A stretch of 64,000 bases of DNA from Paenilisteria portnoyi (GTDB lineage: Bacteria; Bacillota; Bacilli; Lactobacillales; Listeriaceae): positions 1-64,000 of the forward strand of contig NZ_JAASTT010000010.1 in NCBI RefSeq assembly GCF_014322795.1. Reading direction: 5' to 3'. The translations under genes were made by a program, and so were the position numbers. Within the stretch, counting starts at the first letter, position 1, and every line of letters begins with the position of its first letter. Below the pieces are notes generated by a model. The model made no database searches. It was not told the DNA's origin and saw only the letters and a list, made by a program, of their open reading frames with translations. Positions 17,827 to 26,154 of the stretch are shown here, one piece after another.

Positions 17827-19395
17827 ATGGTGCAGGATTTGAAAAAAGAGGTTGCTTCGCGCAAAACTTTTGCAATTATATCTCACCCCGATGCGGGGAA
17901 AACAACGATTACGGAGCAATTACTGCTTTTTGGTGGCGCGATACGTTCGGCAGGAACAGTAAAAGGGAAGAAGTCGGGCAAGTTTGCGACAAGTGACTGG
18001 ATGGAAATTGAGAAACAGCGTGGGATTTCGGTAACGAGTTCTGTGATGCAATTTGATTATGATGGTTCGCGAATTAATATTTTGGATACACCGGGTCACT
18101 CGGATTTCAGTGAGGATACGTACAGGACGTTGATGGCGGTCGATAGTGCCGTGATGGTAATCGATAGCGCGAAAGGAATCGAGGCGCAGACCTTGAAACT
18201 ATTCAAAGTTTGTCGCATGCGCGGTATTCCGATTTTTACCTTTATTAATAAAATGGATCGCCAAGGAAAGGCACCACTTGAGTTGCTTGCTGAATTGGAA
18301 GAAGTTTTGGGGATCGAATCGTATCCGATGAACTGGCCAATCGGGATGGGAAAAGAGCTTGGTGGTTTGTACGATCGTTATCACCGCCAAGTCGAACAAT
18401 ATCGTGTGGACGGGGAGGAACGCTTCCTACCACTTGGTGAAAATGGTGATTTAGCAGAACCACATGCCATTCAAAATTCAAGCTATTATGAGCAGGCGCT
18501 TGATGAAATTATGTTGTTAGATGAGGCCGGCAATGATTTCAGCGCTGAGCGAATCGCAGCTGGTGAATTGACACCCGTATTTTTCGGTAGTGCCTTAACG
18601 AATTTTGGCGTGGAAACATTCTTGAAAACGTATGTAAACTTTGCACCAGCACCACAACCGCGTCAATCGAATGAAGGTGAAGTAGATCCTTACATGGACA
18701 AATTCTCTGGATTTATCTTCAAAATTCAAGCAAACATGAATCCAGCCCATCGTGATAGAATAGCGTTTGTGCGCATTTGTTCGGGTGAATTTGAACGTGG
18801 TATGTCTGTGAATTTAACGCGGACTGGAAAACCAATCAAGCTTGGTAATTCGACGCAATTCATGGCGGATGATCGCGAAACCGTGAATAGTGCTGTGGCG
18901 GGAGACATTATCGGTTTGTATGACACGGGGAATTATCAAATTGGAGACACAATTACAAATGTTAGCAAGACACTTCAATATGAGAAATTACCGCAATTTA
19001 CACCGGAGTTATTTATGAAAGTCTCCGCAAAAAACGTGATGAAACAAAAACATTTCCACAAAGGCGTCGAGCAGCTTGTACAAGAAGGCGCGATTCAACT
19101 TTTCAAAACGTGGCGTATGGAAGACTATATCATTGGCGCGGTTGGTCAACTACAATTTGAGGTATTTGAGCACCGGATGAACAACGAGTATAATTCCGAA
19201 ATCCGCATGGAGCCAATCGGTTCTAAAATCGCGCGCTGGATTAAAGAAGAAGACGTGGACGAAAAACTTTCTTCTGCACGTAGTATGCTTGTAAAAGACC
19301 GTTTTGATAAACCACTGTTCTTATTTGAAAATCAGTTTGCTTTGAACTGGTTTCATGATAAGAATCCAGATATCGAATTAACATCTCTACTATAA
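17827..19395 (+). CDS. prfC: Peptide chain release factor 3 (RF3)
   Basis: Translational GTPase that recycles RF1/RF2 from the ribosome after peptide release. 522 residues from ATG 17827. G1 [16 protein letters not shown]3 [14 protein letters not shown] and G4 INKMDR are intact near the N-terminus, followed by domains II and III typical of RF3 rather than EF-G. An upstream in-frame start at 17800 is rejected because AGGAGG lies 10 bases before 17827. Sits alone with its own terminator. In L. monocytogenes prfC is near the terC and ktrB genes, as here. Confidence 0.95.
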   Translation: MVQDLKKEVASRKTFAIISHPDAGKTTITEQLLLFGGAIRSAGTVKGKKSGKFATSDWMEIEKQRGISVTSSVMQFDYDGSRINILDTPGHSDFSEDTYRTLMAVDSAVMVIDSAKGIEAQTLKLFKVCRMRGIPIFTFINKMDRQGKAPLELLAELEEVLGIESYPMNWPIGMGKELGGLYDRYHRQVEQYRVDGEERFLPLGENGDLAEPHAIQNSSYYEQALDEIMLLDEAGNDFSAERIAAGELTPVFFGSALTNFGVETFLKTYVNFAPAPQPRQSNEGEVDPYMDKFSGFIFKIQANMNPAHRDRIAFVRICSGEFERGMSVNLTRTGKPIKLGNSTQFMADDRETVNSAVAGDIIGLYDTGNYQIGDTITNVSKTLQYEKLPQFTPELFMKVSAKNVMKQKHFHKGVEQLVQEGAIQLFKTWRMEDYIIGAVGQLQFEVFEHRMNNEYNSEIRMEPIGSKIARWIKEEDVDEKLSSARSMLVKDRFDKPLFLFENQFALNWFHDKNPDIELTSLL

Positions 19396-19403
19396 GAACA
19401 CGA

Positions 19404-19430
19404 AGAGCCCGATTTTTGGGTTCTTTTTTT
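19404..19430 (+). terminator. Terminator of prfC
   Basis: AGAGCCC/GGGTTCT stem then seven T. Confidence 0.82.
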
Positions 19431-19487
19431 GTTTTAATAGAAACAAATAAGGGAAAAAGAAAGTCAGATTCAGAAGGGGTGAAATGA

Positions 19488-20876
19488 ATGAAAAAAACGA
19501 TGTATTTTTTGATGGGCTTGCTACTGTTCGGTGTTTCTTTATTAGGACTAGGAGGACACGAGGCAAAAGCTGCGACGGATTATAGTTCGCAATTTTTTAC
19601 ACAGGTGGAATTACAAAATAAAAATAATGTTGCATCTACGGATTTTAAAGAAAATGATCGTGTGAAAGTCGTGTATAATTGGGATTTGACGCAAGCGGTA
19701 CATAGCGGTGAAACGATGACAATACCGCTGCCTGCACAGCTCGAATATGTTAGTTTTGCACCGTTTTTATTGAAAGATAATGATGGAAATACAGTAGCGG
19801 CGGCTGTCGTTGATTCGATTAATAATAAAATAATCCTGACTTTTAGCACATTTGTCGATACGCACACAGATATTAAAGGTTCGATGTTTTTTTACGCGGA
19901 TTTTAATAAAGACAACATTGTAACGGATCAAACGAACTCGATTGCTTTTCCTGTTGGTGGTGATTATACAACGCTCGGTGTGATGATTCATAAAGTGACA
20001 AGTGGTGGTGGCGGAACAGGTACGCCGACTGTTGTTTTTAAACAAGGCCGAATCGACGCTAAGGATAGTAGTCTGATTAATTGGACAGTCACGCTGAATA
20101 ATGCACTGGTGGATATCGATAATGCGTATTATACGGACATTATGGGAGCTGGGCAGACGCTGATTGGACCTGTGAAATTGAAATACCGTGATGCTTATAA
20201 AAAAGAACTTTATACACGAAATGAGAGTGTCACGCTGAATGCTAATCGTAGTTTTCGCTTAGAGTTGGGCAATCTCCAAGATACTTCGGTCGTCATCACC
20301 TACCAGACAAAAATGGCGGGTGGTCAGTTTAGCTATAAAAATACAGCTAAAATCGGCGGTACAAACATCGATGAGCAAACGCGAAACGCGACTGTTAATG
20401 ACTATTCAGGTGGAGGAGAAGGGGAGGGCAATAATCCGCCACCAGTTGACCCACCAACACCGCCAGAGCCACCAGTAAACCCGCCAGTAACGCCAGACCC
20501 AGAAACTGATCCAATCGTTGTGACACCAACAACGCCAGAAGTAAGCACGATGATAGATGGTGATAACGAAATACAAATCTACGTCGTCAAAAAAGGAGAT
20601 ACCCTTCCAAGCATTGCGGAAAAGTTCGAAACAACGGCACAACAATTAAAAATATGGAACAACCTCCCAAGTGACGAAATCAAAGTCGGCCAAAAGCTAA
20701 TCGTCAAAGTAACCCCGAGAAAAGTAACCGTGACAAGTCAAAATAATGTAAGTGCAACGCCAACAACAACTATGAAAACATTACCGCAAACAGGCGACAC
20801 AACGAGTGGTGTAGCGGAATTAATTGGCTTACTACTAGCTTTAACATCGGCTGCCTTTTTAACCCGTAAAAAATAA
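19488..20876 (+). CDS. LPxTG surface protein with adhesin-like domains and a LysM module
   Basis: 462-residue wall protein. Signal peptide ends at HEAKA (about residue 29). Residues about 30-310 form two beta-rich domains; the first (DFKENDRVKVVYNWDL...TIPLP) resembles collagen-binding/SdrG-type adhesive Ig folds and the second (RIDAKDSSLINWTVTLN) resembles the paired domain of such adhesins. A Gly/Glu then Pro-rich linker (about 310-350) is followed by a LysM peptidoglycan-binding module (IYVVKKGDTLPSIAEKF onward, about 363-410), the sorting motif LPQTG, a hydrophobic helix and RKK. Having both LysM and a sortase signal is unusual. Ribosome site AAGGGG before ATG 19488. Ligand unknown. Confidence 0.88.
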   Translation: MKKTMYFLMGLLLFGVSLLGLGGHEAKAATDYSSQFFTQVELQNKNNVASTDFKENDRVKVVYNWDLTQAVHSGETMTIPLPAQLEYVSFAPFLLKDNDGNTVAAAVVDSINNKIILTFSTFVDTHTDIKGSMFFYADFNKDNIVTDQTNSIAFPVGGDYTTLGVMIHKVTSGGGGTGTPTVVFKQGRIDAKDSSLINWTVTLNNALVDIDNAYYTDIMGAGQTLIGPVKLKYRDAYKKELYTRNESVTLNANRSFRLELGNLQDTSVVITYQTKMAGGQFSYKNTAKIGGTNIDEQTRNATVNDYSGGGEGEGNNPPPVDPPTPPEPPVNPPVTPDPETDPIVVTPTTPEVSTMIDGDNEIQIYVVKKGDTLPSIAEKFETTAQQLKIWNNLPSDEIKVGQKLIVKVTPRKVTVTSQNNVSATPTTTMKTLPQTGDTTSGVAELIGLLLALTSAAFLTRKK

Positions 20877-20880
20877 CAGA

Positions 20881-20922
20881 AACCTAGCAGCGAATCTGAT
20901 TTTGATTCTCTGCTAGGTTTTT
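20881..20922. terminator. Bidirectional terminator after the surface protein gene
   Basis: Stem AACCTAGCAG-C-GAATC / GATTC-T-CTGCTAGGTT, with A and T tracts outside. It touches the stop codon of the converging lipoprotein gene. Confidence 0.92.
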
Positions 20923-21884
20923 CATTTACCGATTTCAGCTTGAAGTTTCTGCGCGAGTTTTTCATAGTGTTGAAAGCTTTCTGTATTCTGTTTTGGAACA
21001 GCGAGCAAATCTTGCGTTTTCAAAACCTGTTTTTCAACACCATCTGCGAATTTTACAAAGGAACCTGCTGTTTCTTTCCCATAATCAAGCGAGAAATACT
21101 TCGATTGGCGATAGAAAGCTTGGAGATCTGGATCTGTGATTTCCTGCTTTTGATCCGCGAATATTTCATCATATTTGACTGAAATAAGTTTCCCTTTCTC
21201 TGTAACCACTTGAAGACGTGCAGTTAAGCCATTTCCTAGCGGTTCCGCGAGGCCATAATAATAAAATCCAAATGGCTTCTTAACCCAGTCTTTCATTTCC
21301 TCGGCCAGGGGCATCATACCGTTCCGCGCACTAGTAGAAGAACCTTTGACCGTTTCGAAATTGCCATCCAAACGGTTTTCTGCGAGCATTTGCCCCTCCA
21401 AAAACGTAATGCCATTCACCCAAGTCACAAGTGTATCATCCGTTCGCGTATTGCTAGCTTGGAAAAAAGCATAATCAGAAAGGCGCTTGGATGCATTGGC
21501 GTACTTTGGTTCATAGTAGGTTTCCGAAGCCATTTCGTTAAATTCTACATGAATTAGTTTGCCAGCATCGTTGGTCACTAATTCCAAAATGCCACGATTT
21601 CCACCATCAAATTCATTTTCATTCTTATAGTAATGTCCTCTAATCAAGCCGGTCGGTGGTTGAACAGACCAGAACATGCGAGCTTCTTTTTCCGCTGTTG
21701 TATATTTTGCCTCAGGATGCGTGCCGAATGTTGTCGTCGTTGCAGAAGTTACCACATCATAATTATAATCATGTCCTCGCGACTCCACAGCTACTTTTTT
21801 CGCTTTCGGTTCGTCAGGTTGGCTATTTTCATTGGAGCAAGCAACTAATGTGAGTGATGCGAGTACCAATATTATTTTCTTCAA
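20922..21884 (-). CDS. Lipoprotein with two related domains, function unknown
   Basis: 320 residues from TTG 21884, chosen because AGGGGG lies 8 bases before it and the product then starts LKKIILVLASLTLVAC, a clean lipobox with Cys16. A longer frame to 21944 would bury this signal. The mature part seems duplicated: GHYYKNENEF..ELVTNDAGKLIHVEFNE in the first half parallels FYYYGLAEPL..QVVTEKGKLISVKYDE in the second. The repeat layout recalls the two-domain FMN-binding lipoprotein PplA of Listeria, but no DGxSGAT flavinylation motif is visible, so that role is not claimed. Anchored outside the membrane. Converges with the surface protein gene. Confidence 0.75.
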   Translation of the reverse strand: MKKIILVLASLTLVACSNENSQPDEPKAKKVAVESRGHDYNYDVVTSATTTTFGTHPEAKYTTAEKEARMFWSVQPPTGLIRGHYYKNENEFDGGNRGILELVTNDAGKLIHVEFNEMASETYYEPKYANASKRLSDYAFFQASNTRTDDTLVTWVNGITFLEGQMLAENRLDGNFETVKGSSTSARNGMMPLAEEMKDWVKKPFGFYYYGLAEPLGNGLTARLQVVTEKGKLISVKYDEIFADQKQEITDPDLQAFYRQSKYFSLDYGKETAGSFVKFADGVEKQVLKTQDLLAVPKQNTESFQHYEKLAQKLQAEIGK

Positions 21885-21988
21885 GTTGAATTCCCCCTCT
21901 ATGCTTTCTAGTATCTCAAAAGAAAATAAAGTACACATAAACAAAATATGAAAAAAAGATAAACAGTCGAGATAATCAGCAAGTGTTG

Positions 21989-22018
21989 TTGACAGTTCAC
22001 CCAGTTCTGTGATATTAT
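21989..22018 (+). promoter_or_regulatory. Promoter of the manganese riboswitch transcript
   Basis: TTGACA (21989-21994), 18-base spacer, TATTAT (22013-22018). Confidence 0.75.
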
Positions 22019-22050
22019 TTCCCTATCAATCAAATATCACTTTTGACATT

Positions 22051-22197
22051 CGTCAAGGGGGAGTAGCGTTAGCCTTATTTGGAGGCTAAGATAAAGTCGT
22101 CATTACATGGATGCGAGTCCATCGGTTTTATCAACATTTTTTGTATGAAAATGTCAGCGAGACCTTTGCCAAACTTCTGGCAGGGGTCTCGCTTTTT
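22051..22197 (+). promoter_or_regulatory. yybP-ykoY family manganese riboswitch
   Basis: The leader contains the family-conserved GGGGAGTAGCG element and, downstream, AGACCTTTGCC, with hairpins between (AGCCTTATTTGGAGGCT; ATGGATGCGAGTCCAT). The 3' part folds into an intrinsic terminator GCGAGACC...TGCC/GGCA...GGTCTCGC followed by five T (22157-22197). In this class Mn2+ binding to the aptamer prevents termination and switches on metal-efflux genes; the next gene is terC, a known partner. Together with the promoter it fills the 367-base gap. Confidence 0.92.
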
Positions 22198-22251
22198 CGT
22201 GTTTAAAAAGAGGCGCTTTTGGACGGTTGAAAGATGAAGGAGGAATTTTAT

Positions 22252-23010
22252 TTGGATACAGCAATGATTTTGGAGTATGGGTGGGTTTTACTTGTCCTGA
22301 TTGGTTTGGAGGGGATTCTCGCCGCTGATAACGCGGTAGTTATGGCCGTTATGGTGAAACATTTACCTGACGAGCAACAGAAAAAAGCGTTATTTTATGG
22401 CTTAATTGGTGCATTCGTCTTCCGTTTTGCAGCCCTTTTCTTGATTTCCTTTTTGGCCGAAGTTTGGCAAGTACAGGCACTAGGCGCGGCGTACTTACTT
22501 TACATCTGCATTAGCCATATGTGGAAGCACGCAAAAGGCAAAGACGATGGGCACAAAGTCAAAGAAGGCAAAGGTTCAAGCTTTTGGATGACCGTTTTAA
22601 AAGTCGAAATTGCAGATATTGCGTTTGCGATTGACTCGATGTTGGCAGCAGTAGCACTTGCAATTACACTTCCAGCAACAGGCTGGGGAACGATTGGTGG
22701 ACTAGACACAGGACAATTCAGCGTGATGTTCCTAGGCGGTTTGGTTGGATTAATCTGTATCCGTTTTGCCGCAACACAATTCGTAAAACTACTGAAAAAA
22801 TATCCATCACTGGAAACAGCTGCATTCTTAATTGTCGGTTGGGTCGGCGTGAAGTTAGTCGTTTACACGTTAGCACATCCAGAATTAGGCGTTATTCCAG
22901 AACACTTCCCACATTCTACCGTTTGGAAATTAACATTCTGGGCAGTCATGATTGGAATTATTATTTGGGGATGGCTCGTCTCAGTACGCGCTGCAAAGAA
23001 AGAAGCCTAA
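22252..23010 (+). CDS. TerC family membrane protein, first copy
   Basis: 252 residues, seven or so membrane helices, with TerC signatures EGILAADNAVVMAVMVKHLP and EIADIAFAIDSMLAA carrying the membrane-buried acidic residues expected to bind metal. TerC proteins under yybP-ykoY control are linked to Mn2+ efflux and metalation of exported enzymes. TTG 22252 is taken as start because AAGGAGG ends 8 bases before; ATG 22234 would precede its own ribosome site. A palindromic repeat with terminator potential separates it from the second copy. Confidence 0.9.
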   Translation: MDTAMILEYGWVLLVLIGLEGILAADNAVVMAVMVKHLPDEQQKKALFYGLIGAFVFRFAALFLISFLAEVWQVQALGAAYLLYICISHMWKHAKGKDDGHKVKEGKGSSFWMTVLKVEIADIAFAIDSMLAAVALAITLPATGWGTIGGLDTGQFSVMFLGGLVGLICIRFAATQFVKLLKKYPSLETAAFLIVGWVGVKLVVYTLAHPELGVIPEHFPHSTVWKLTFWAVMIGIIIWGWLVSVRAAKKEA

Positions 23011-23017
23011 GCGATAT

Positions 23018-23138
23018 AAATCGGCGGCAAGCGTTCGGATTCAACCAATTCGGCGAGCTTCCGGCTCTCACGTACACGAGTACGCTCCGCTTCCGGATCC
23101 CACCGAATCGGTTGAATACAAACGCTTTCGCTCGATTT
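23018..23138. repeat. Dispersed palindromic repeat, copy A
   Basis: Imperfect 36-base inverted arms (23018-23053 and 23103-23138, 29 of 36 paired) around a core with CGTAC-ACGA-GTACG. It closely matches the element at 46081-46201, but where the inner arm sequences differ, both arms have changed together. A second hairpin follows at 23145-23200. Confidence 0.93.
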
Positions 23139-23144
23139 GTGGAA

Positions 23145-23200
23145 AGCCGAATGTACGTCTTACCCCTAGTAAGGGGTTAAGTGGACTTCGGCTTATTTTT
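23145..23200 (+). terminator. Terminator-like hairpin following repeat copy A
   Basis: AAGCCGAA/TTCGGCTT outer stem, ACCCC/GGGGT inner stem, then TTATTTTT. It may end the first terC transcript, leaving the second terC to its own promoter or to read-through. Confidence 0.7.
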
Positions 23201-23281
23201 CCATTACATATAGTAACAAAATAATAGCAAATAGACTAATAAATATGGTAAAGTGGAGAGTAAAGAAACGGTGGGGTGAAA

Positions 23282-24043
23282 ATGGATATATCGATTTGGG
23301 GAGAATACATATGGGTATTCTTAATTTTGATTGTGTTAGAAGGCGTACTTTCAGCTGATAATGCGGTAGTTATGGCCGTCATTGTTAAAAAGTTGCCGCA
23401 TGAACAGCAGCGTAAAGCCCTATTTTATGGGCTAGTTGGAGCCTTTGTTTTCCGGCTGATTGCAATGCTTATTATTTCATACTTAGTTAATTTTTGGGAA
23501 ATTCAAGCGATTGGCGCGCTGTACTTACTTTACTTGGCGGTCAAGCATATTTGGGATAAGAGAAAAGGCAAGGACAAAGTGGAGAAACAGGAGGATGAGG
23601 CAAAACCAACGTCTTTCTGGGGAACGGTTGCTCGTGTGGAGTTAACTGATATCGCGTTTGCCTTAGATTCGATGTTAGCGGCTGCGGCCTTGGTTGTGTC
23701 ATTGCCAGCAATTGGTACATTGGAGATTGGTGGTATGAATGCAGGTCAATTCACTGTCATGTTCCTAGGCGGTTTGGCAGGACTCGTCGTTATCCGTTTT
23801 GCAGCGACACAAGTTGTGAAATTGCTAGAGCGTTACCCTACGTTAGAAACAGCCGCCTTCTTAATTGTTGGTTGGGTTGGGGTGAAAATGGCCGTGCTTA
23901 CAATGGCTAACCCGCAAGTAGGTATTTTACCGGAGAGTTTTCCAAATTCAGCAGCGTGGGAAATCACCTTCTGGGTTGTGATGATTGCTCTTGGTTTAGG
24001 TGGTTATATCATTGCTAGAAAAAAAGAGAAACAAAAGGGATAA
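23282..24043 (+). CDS. TerC family membrane protein, second copy
   Basis: 253 residues, clearly a paralogue of the preceding gene (shared EGVLSADNAVVMAVIVKKLPHEQQRKALFYGLVGAFVF-type segments; LTDIAFALDSMLAA). Same TerC acidic residues in membrane helices, same length, so a recent or maintained duplication. ATG 23282 has GGTGGGG 5 bases upstream; GTG 23276 is possible. Ends 4 bases before the ktrB-like start, so the two are translationally linked. Whether it is under the same manganese riboswitch depends on read-through of the intervening hairpin. Probably Mn2+ or other metal export. Confidence 0.9.
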   Translation: MDISIWGEYIWVFLILIVLEGVLSADNAVVMAVIVKKLPHEQQRKALFYGLVGAFVFRLIAMLIISYLVNFWEIQAIGALYLLYLAVKHIWDKRKGKDKVEKQEDEAKPTSFWGTVARVELTDIAFALDSMLAAAALVVSLPAIGTLEIGGMNAGQFTVMFLGGLAGLVVIRFAATQVVKLLERYPTLETAAFLIVGWVGVKMAVLTMANPQVGILPESFPNSAAWEITFWVVMIALGLGGYIIARKKEKQKG

Positions 24044-24047
24044 TTAT

Positions 24048-25427
24048 ATGATTGGCGCTCATTCATGGCGAGGACGGGCGCGTGCAAAGATATCTAGGCT
24101 AACGCCGATCCAAGTCATCATCACGTTCTATTTTCTATCGGTCACATTTGCAACAGCGCTCCTCAGCATGCCATTTACACATAAACCAGGCGTCAAAATT
24201 CCATTCATCGATACGCTATTTACAGCTGCGAGTTCGGTGAGTGTGACGGGGCTTGCATCTGTGGATATTGGTGCATCTTACAGCCGTGCAGGAATTTGGG
24301 TTTTGATGGGGATTTTCCAAGTCGGTGGACTCGGTGTCATGATGCTGAGCACGTTCTTCTACCTAGTGTTGAAGCGACGCGTTGGCTTGCGTCAGCGCCA
24401 GTTAATCATGACGGATACGAATCAGTTTACGATGAGCGGCATGGTGAGGATGTTACGCGAGATTCTCATCTTGATTTTTGGGATTCAAATTATTGGTGGA
24501 CTGATTCTGGGGATTTATTTCATTCCGTTTTATGATGGCGATGTCGGCGAGGCGATGTTCCAAGGGTTATATAACTCGGTTTCTGCGGTGACGAATGCCG
24601 GCGTGGATATTACGGGTTACTCGCTGACTCCGTTCGTGAATGACTATTTCGTCCAATTCATCATAATTCTGCTCATCATTGCCGGCGGAATCGGTTTCCC
24701 CGTGTTAATTGAAACGCGCCGCTTCCTATTCGAAAAAAACACCTTGATACCATTCCGATTTTCCCTATTCGTAAAAGTGACGACGGTAACATATTTGGCG
24801 TTACTAGTAGTTGGCGGATTGTTAATTTGGGCAATGGAGAGCCAGCATTATTTTAACGGAAAGTCGATTGATGAAGGATTCTTTAACTCGATGTTCCTGT
24901 CCGCAACATCAAGAAGTGCAGGCTTGTCAACGATTGATACAGCTGGATTGACAGACCCGACGCTGCTCGTTGTTTCAGGACTGATGTTCATTGGAGCATC
25001 CCCGAGTTCGGTAGGAGGTGGGATTCGGACGACGACATTCGCGATTACGATTTTATTCTTGTATTCCGTGATTCGCGGACGCAACCATATTTACATTTTT
25101 GGCCGTGAACTGTACCAAGAAGACGTCCGTAAAGCGCTTGCCGTCGCGATTTTTGCAACACTCCTATGCATTGGTGCGATTACAGTATTAGGCTTCACAG
25201 AACAAGCCGAGCTAATGGCGATTATTTTCGAAGTGTTTTCAGCGTTCGGAACATGTGGATTGTCGATGGGTCTCACAGGAGATTTGAGTAATATCGGTAA
25301 AATGATTATCATCCTACTCATGTTTATCGGACGAGTCGGGATCATGTACATGATGTTATCCTTCCGTAGCAAAGATGGTAAGAAAAACGCGATTAGACTG
25401 CCAAAGGAGAAAATTATTACGGGGTGA
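24048..25427 (+). CDS. Trk/Ktr-type potassium transporter, membrane subunit (KtrB-like)
   Basis: 459-residue K+ channel-like subunit with four MPM repeats; the four selectivity-filter loops are seen as SVTGLAS, AVTNAGVDI, SRSAGLST and GTCGLSMG, each with the essential glycine. Needs a cytosolic RCK (KtrA) ring for gating; no ktrA gene is in the window. Start ATG 24048 (MIGAHSW) follows AAAGGGA; an upstream in-frame extension would overlap terC. Placed in one operon with the TerC pair, tying potassium uptake genes to metal export, an arrangement also recalled from other Listeria. Confidence 0.92.
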   Translation: MIGAHSWRGRARAKISRLTPIQVIITFYFLSVTFATALLSMPFTHKPGVKIPFIDTLFTAASSVSVTGLASVDIGASYSRAGIWVLMGIFQVGGLGVMMLSTFFYLVLKRRVGLRQRQLIMTDTNQFTMSGMVRMLREILILIFGIQIIGGLILGIYFIPFYDGDVGEAMFQGLYNSVSAVTNAGVDITGYSLTPFVNDYFVQFIIILLIIAGGIGFPVLIETRRFLFEKNTLIPFRFSLFVKVTTVTYLALLVVGGLLIWAMESQHYFNGKSIDEGFFNSMFLSATSRSAGLSTIDTAGLTDPTLLVVSGLMFIGASPSSVGGGIRTTTFAITILFLYSVIRGRNHIYIFGRELYQEDVRKALAVAIFATLLCIGAITVLGFTEQAELMAIIFEVFSAFGTCGLSMGLTGDLSNIGKMIIILLMFIGRVGIMYMMLSFRSKDGKKNAIRLPKEKIITG

Positions 25428-25489
25428 AATGGGTCGCGTGACTTACACCATGACTCCTATTTTGATTCTTGAATCACAAAATATAATAT

Positions 25490-25524
25490 AAAAAGGACTC
25501 GGCGTTGAATCTGAGTCCTTTTTA
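25490..25524. terminator. Terminator after the KtrB-like gene
   Basis: AAAAAGGACTC/GAGTCCTTTTT hairpin with A and T tracts. A smaller TTTTGATTC/GAATCACAAAA hairpin precedes it at about 25460-25482. Confidence 0.9.
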
Positions 25525-25623
25525 CATGCCGTGCCCAAATCCCACACAAATATAGCTTTTTTTCATTCAATTTTAATCTTAATATGATAAAGTTATGAAA
25601 AACATGTAAGGAAGTGGCTCTTT

Positions 25624-26136
25624 TTGCAGCGAAGATTATCTTGGTTATTTATGGGTATTGCTTTAGCGATGATTCTTATTCTATTCTTCTCCTCCTCGCA
25701 AACCTACGAGCAGCAATCAATGACGTCTGGTTTGGATAGATTGCTAGCCAATAAACCATTTGAAAAACAATTATCAGCAATATCTTTTCACTATGCTGGT
25801 TCAGAAATTAGTATCCAAGCGAAAGGTTATAGCTCATTTATTGAATTCTTCATCCGAAAAGGCGCGCATTTCTTTTCCTATGCGTTAATGGGATTCAGTT
25901 TGTTTATGGGATTCATCGCTTTTATCAAAAGAAGATGGTTAGTCACGGCTCTCAGTGCTGGAATTCCGTTAGCCTACGCGGCGTTTGACGAGTTTCATCA
26001 AATGCTCACAGGTGGCAGAACACCTCTTGTCCAAGACGTAATGTTAGATTTTGCGGGAGCATTGTTCGGTATACTTCTGGCTTATTTCCTATCGAAATGG
26101 CTTATAAAAAAAGATAAAGCGTTAATCACTTTGTGA
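25624..26136 (+). CDS. VanZ-like membrane protein
   Basis: 170 residues with a first helix MGIALAMILILFFSSSQ, then helices at about 82-105, 112-130 and 140-160, and the VanZ-family hallmark PLAYAAFDEFHQMLTGGRTPLVQDVMLDFAGALFGI (acidic DEFHQ and QDVMLDF). VanZ proteins are small integral membrane proteins; the original gives low-level teicoplanin resistance, most others are uncharacterised. It begins with TTG 25624 behind AAGGAAGTGG. Its end overlaps by 11 bases the end of the converging VanZ/RDD gene. No glycopeptide-resistance genes nearby. Confidence 0.85.
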   Translation: MQRRLSWLFMGIALAMILILFFSSSQTYEQQSMTSGLDRLLANKPFEKQLSAISFHYAGSEISIQAKGYSSFIEFFIRKGAHFFSYALMGFSLFMGFIAFIKRRWLVTALSAGIPLAYAAFDEFHQMLTGGRTPLVQDVMLDFAGALFGILLAYFLSKWLIKKDKALITL

Positions 26137-26154
26137 TCGACGCTTTATTTTTTT
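26114..26154. terminator. Bidirectional terminator inside two overlapping gene ends
   Basis: ATAAAGCGT/ACGCTTTAT with inner ATCAC/GTGAT stem and a T-run; it lies across the stop codons of the two converging VanZ-type genes. Confidence 0.85.

Noticed and set aside
20922-21884. Identification of the lipoprotein as PplA of the extracellular electron transfer system
   Set aside because: No flavinylation DGxSGAT motif could be found and no EET genes are adjacent.
22839-23224. Plus-strand frames of 90-113 residues running from terC-1 through the palindromic repeat
   Set aside because: Out of frame with terC, start inside it and cover the structured repeat; composition not protein-like.
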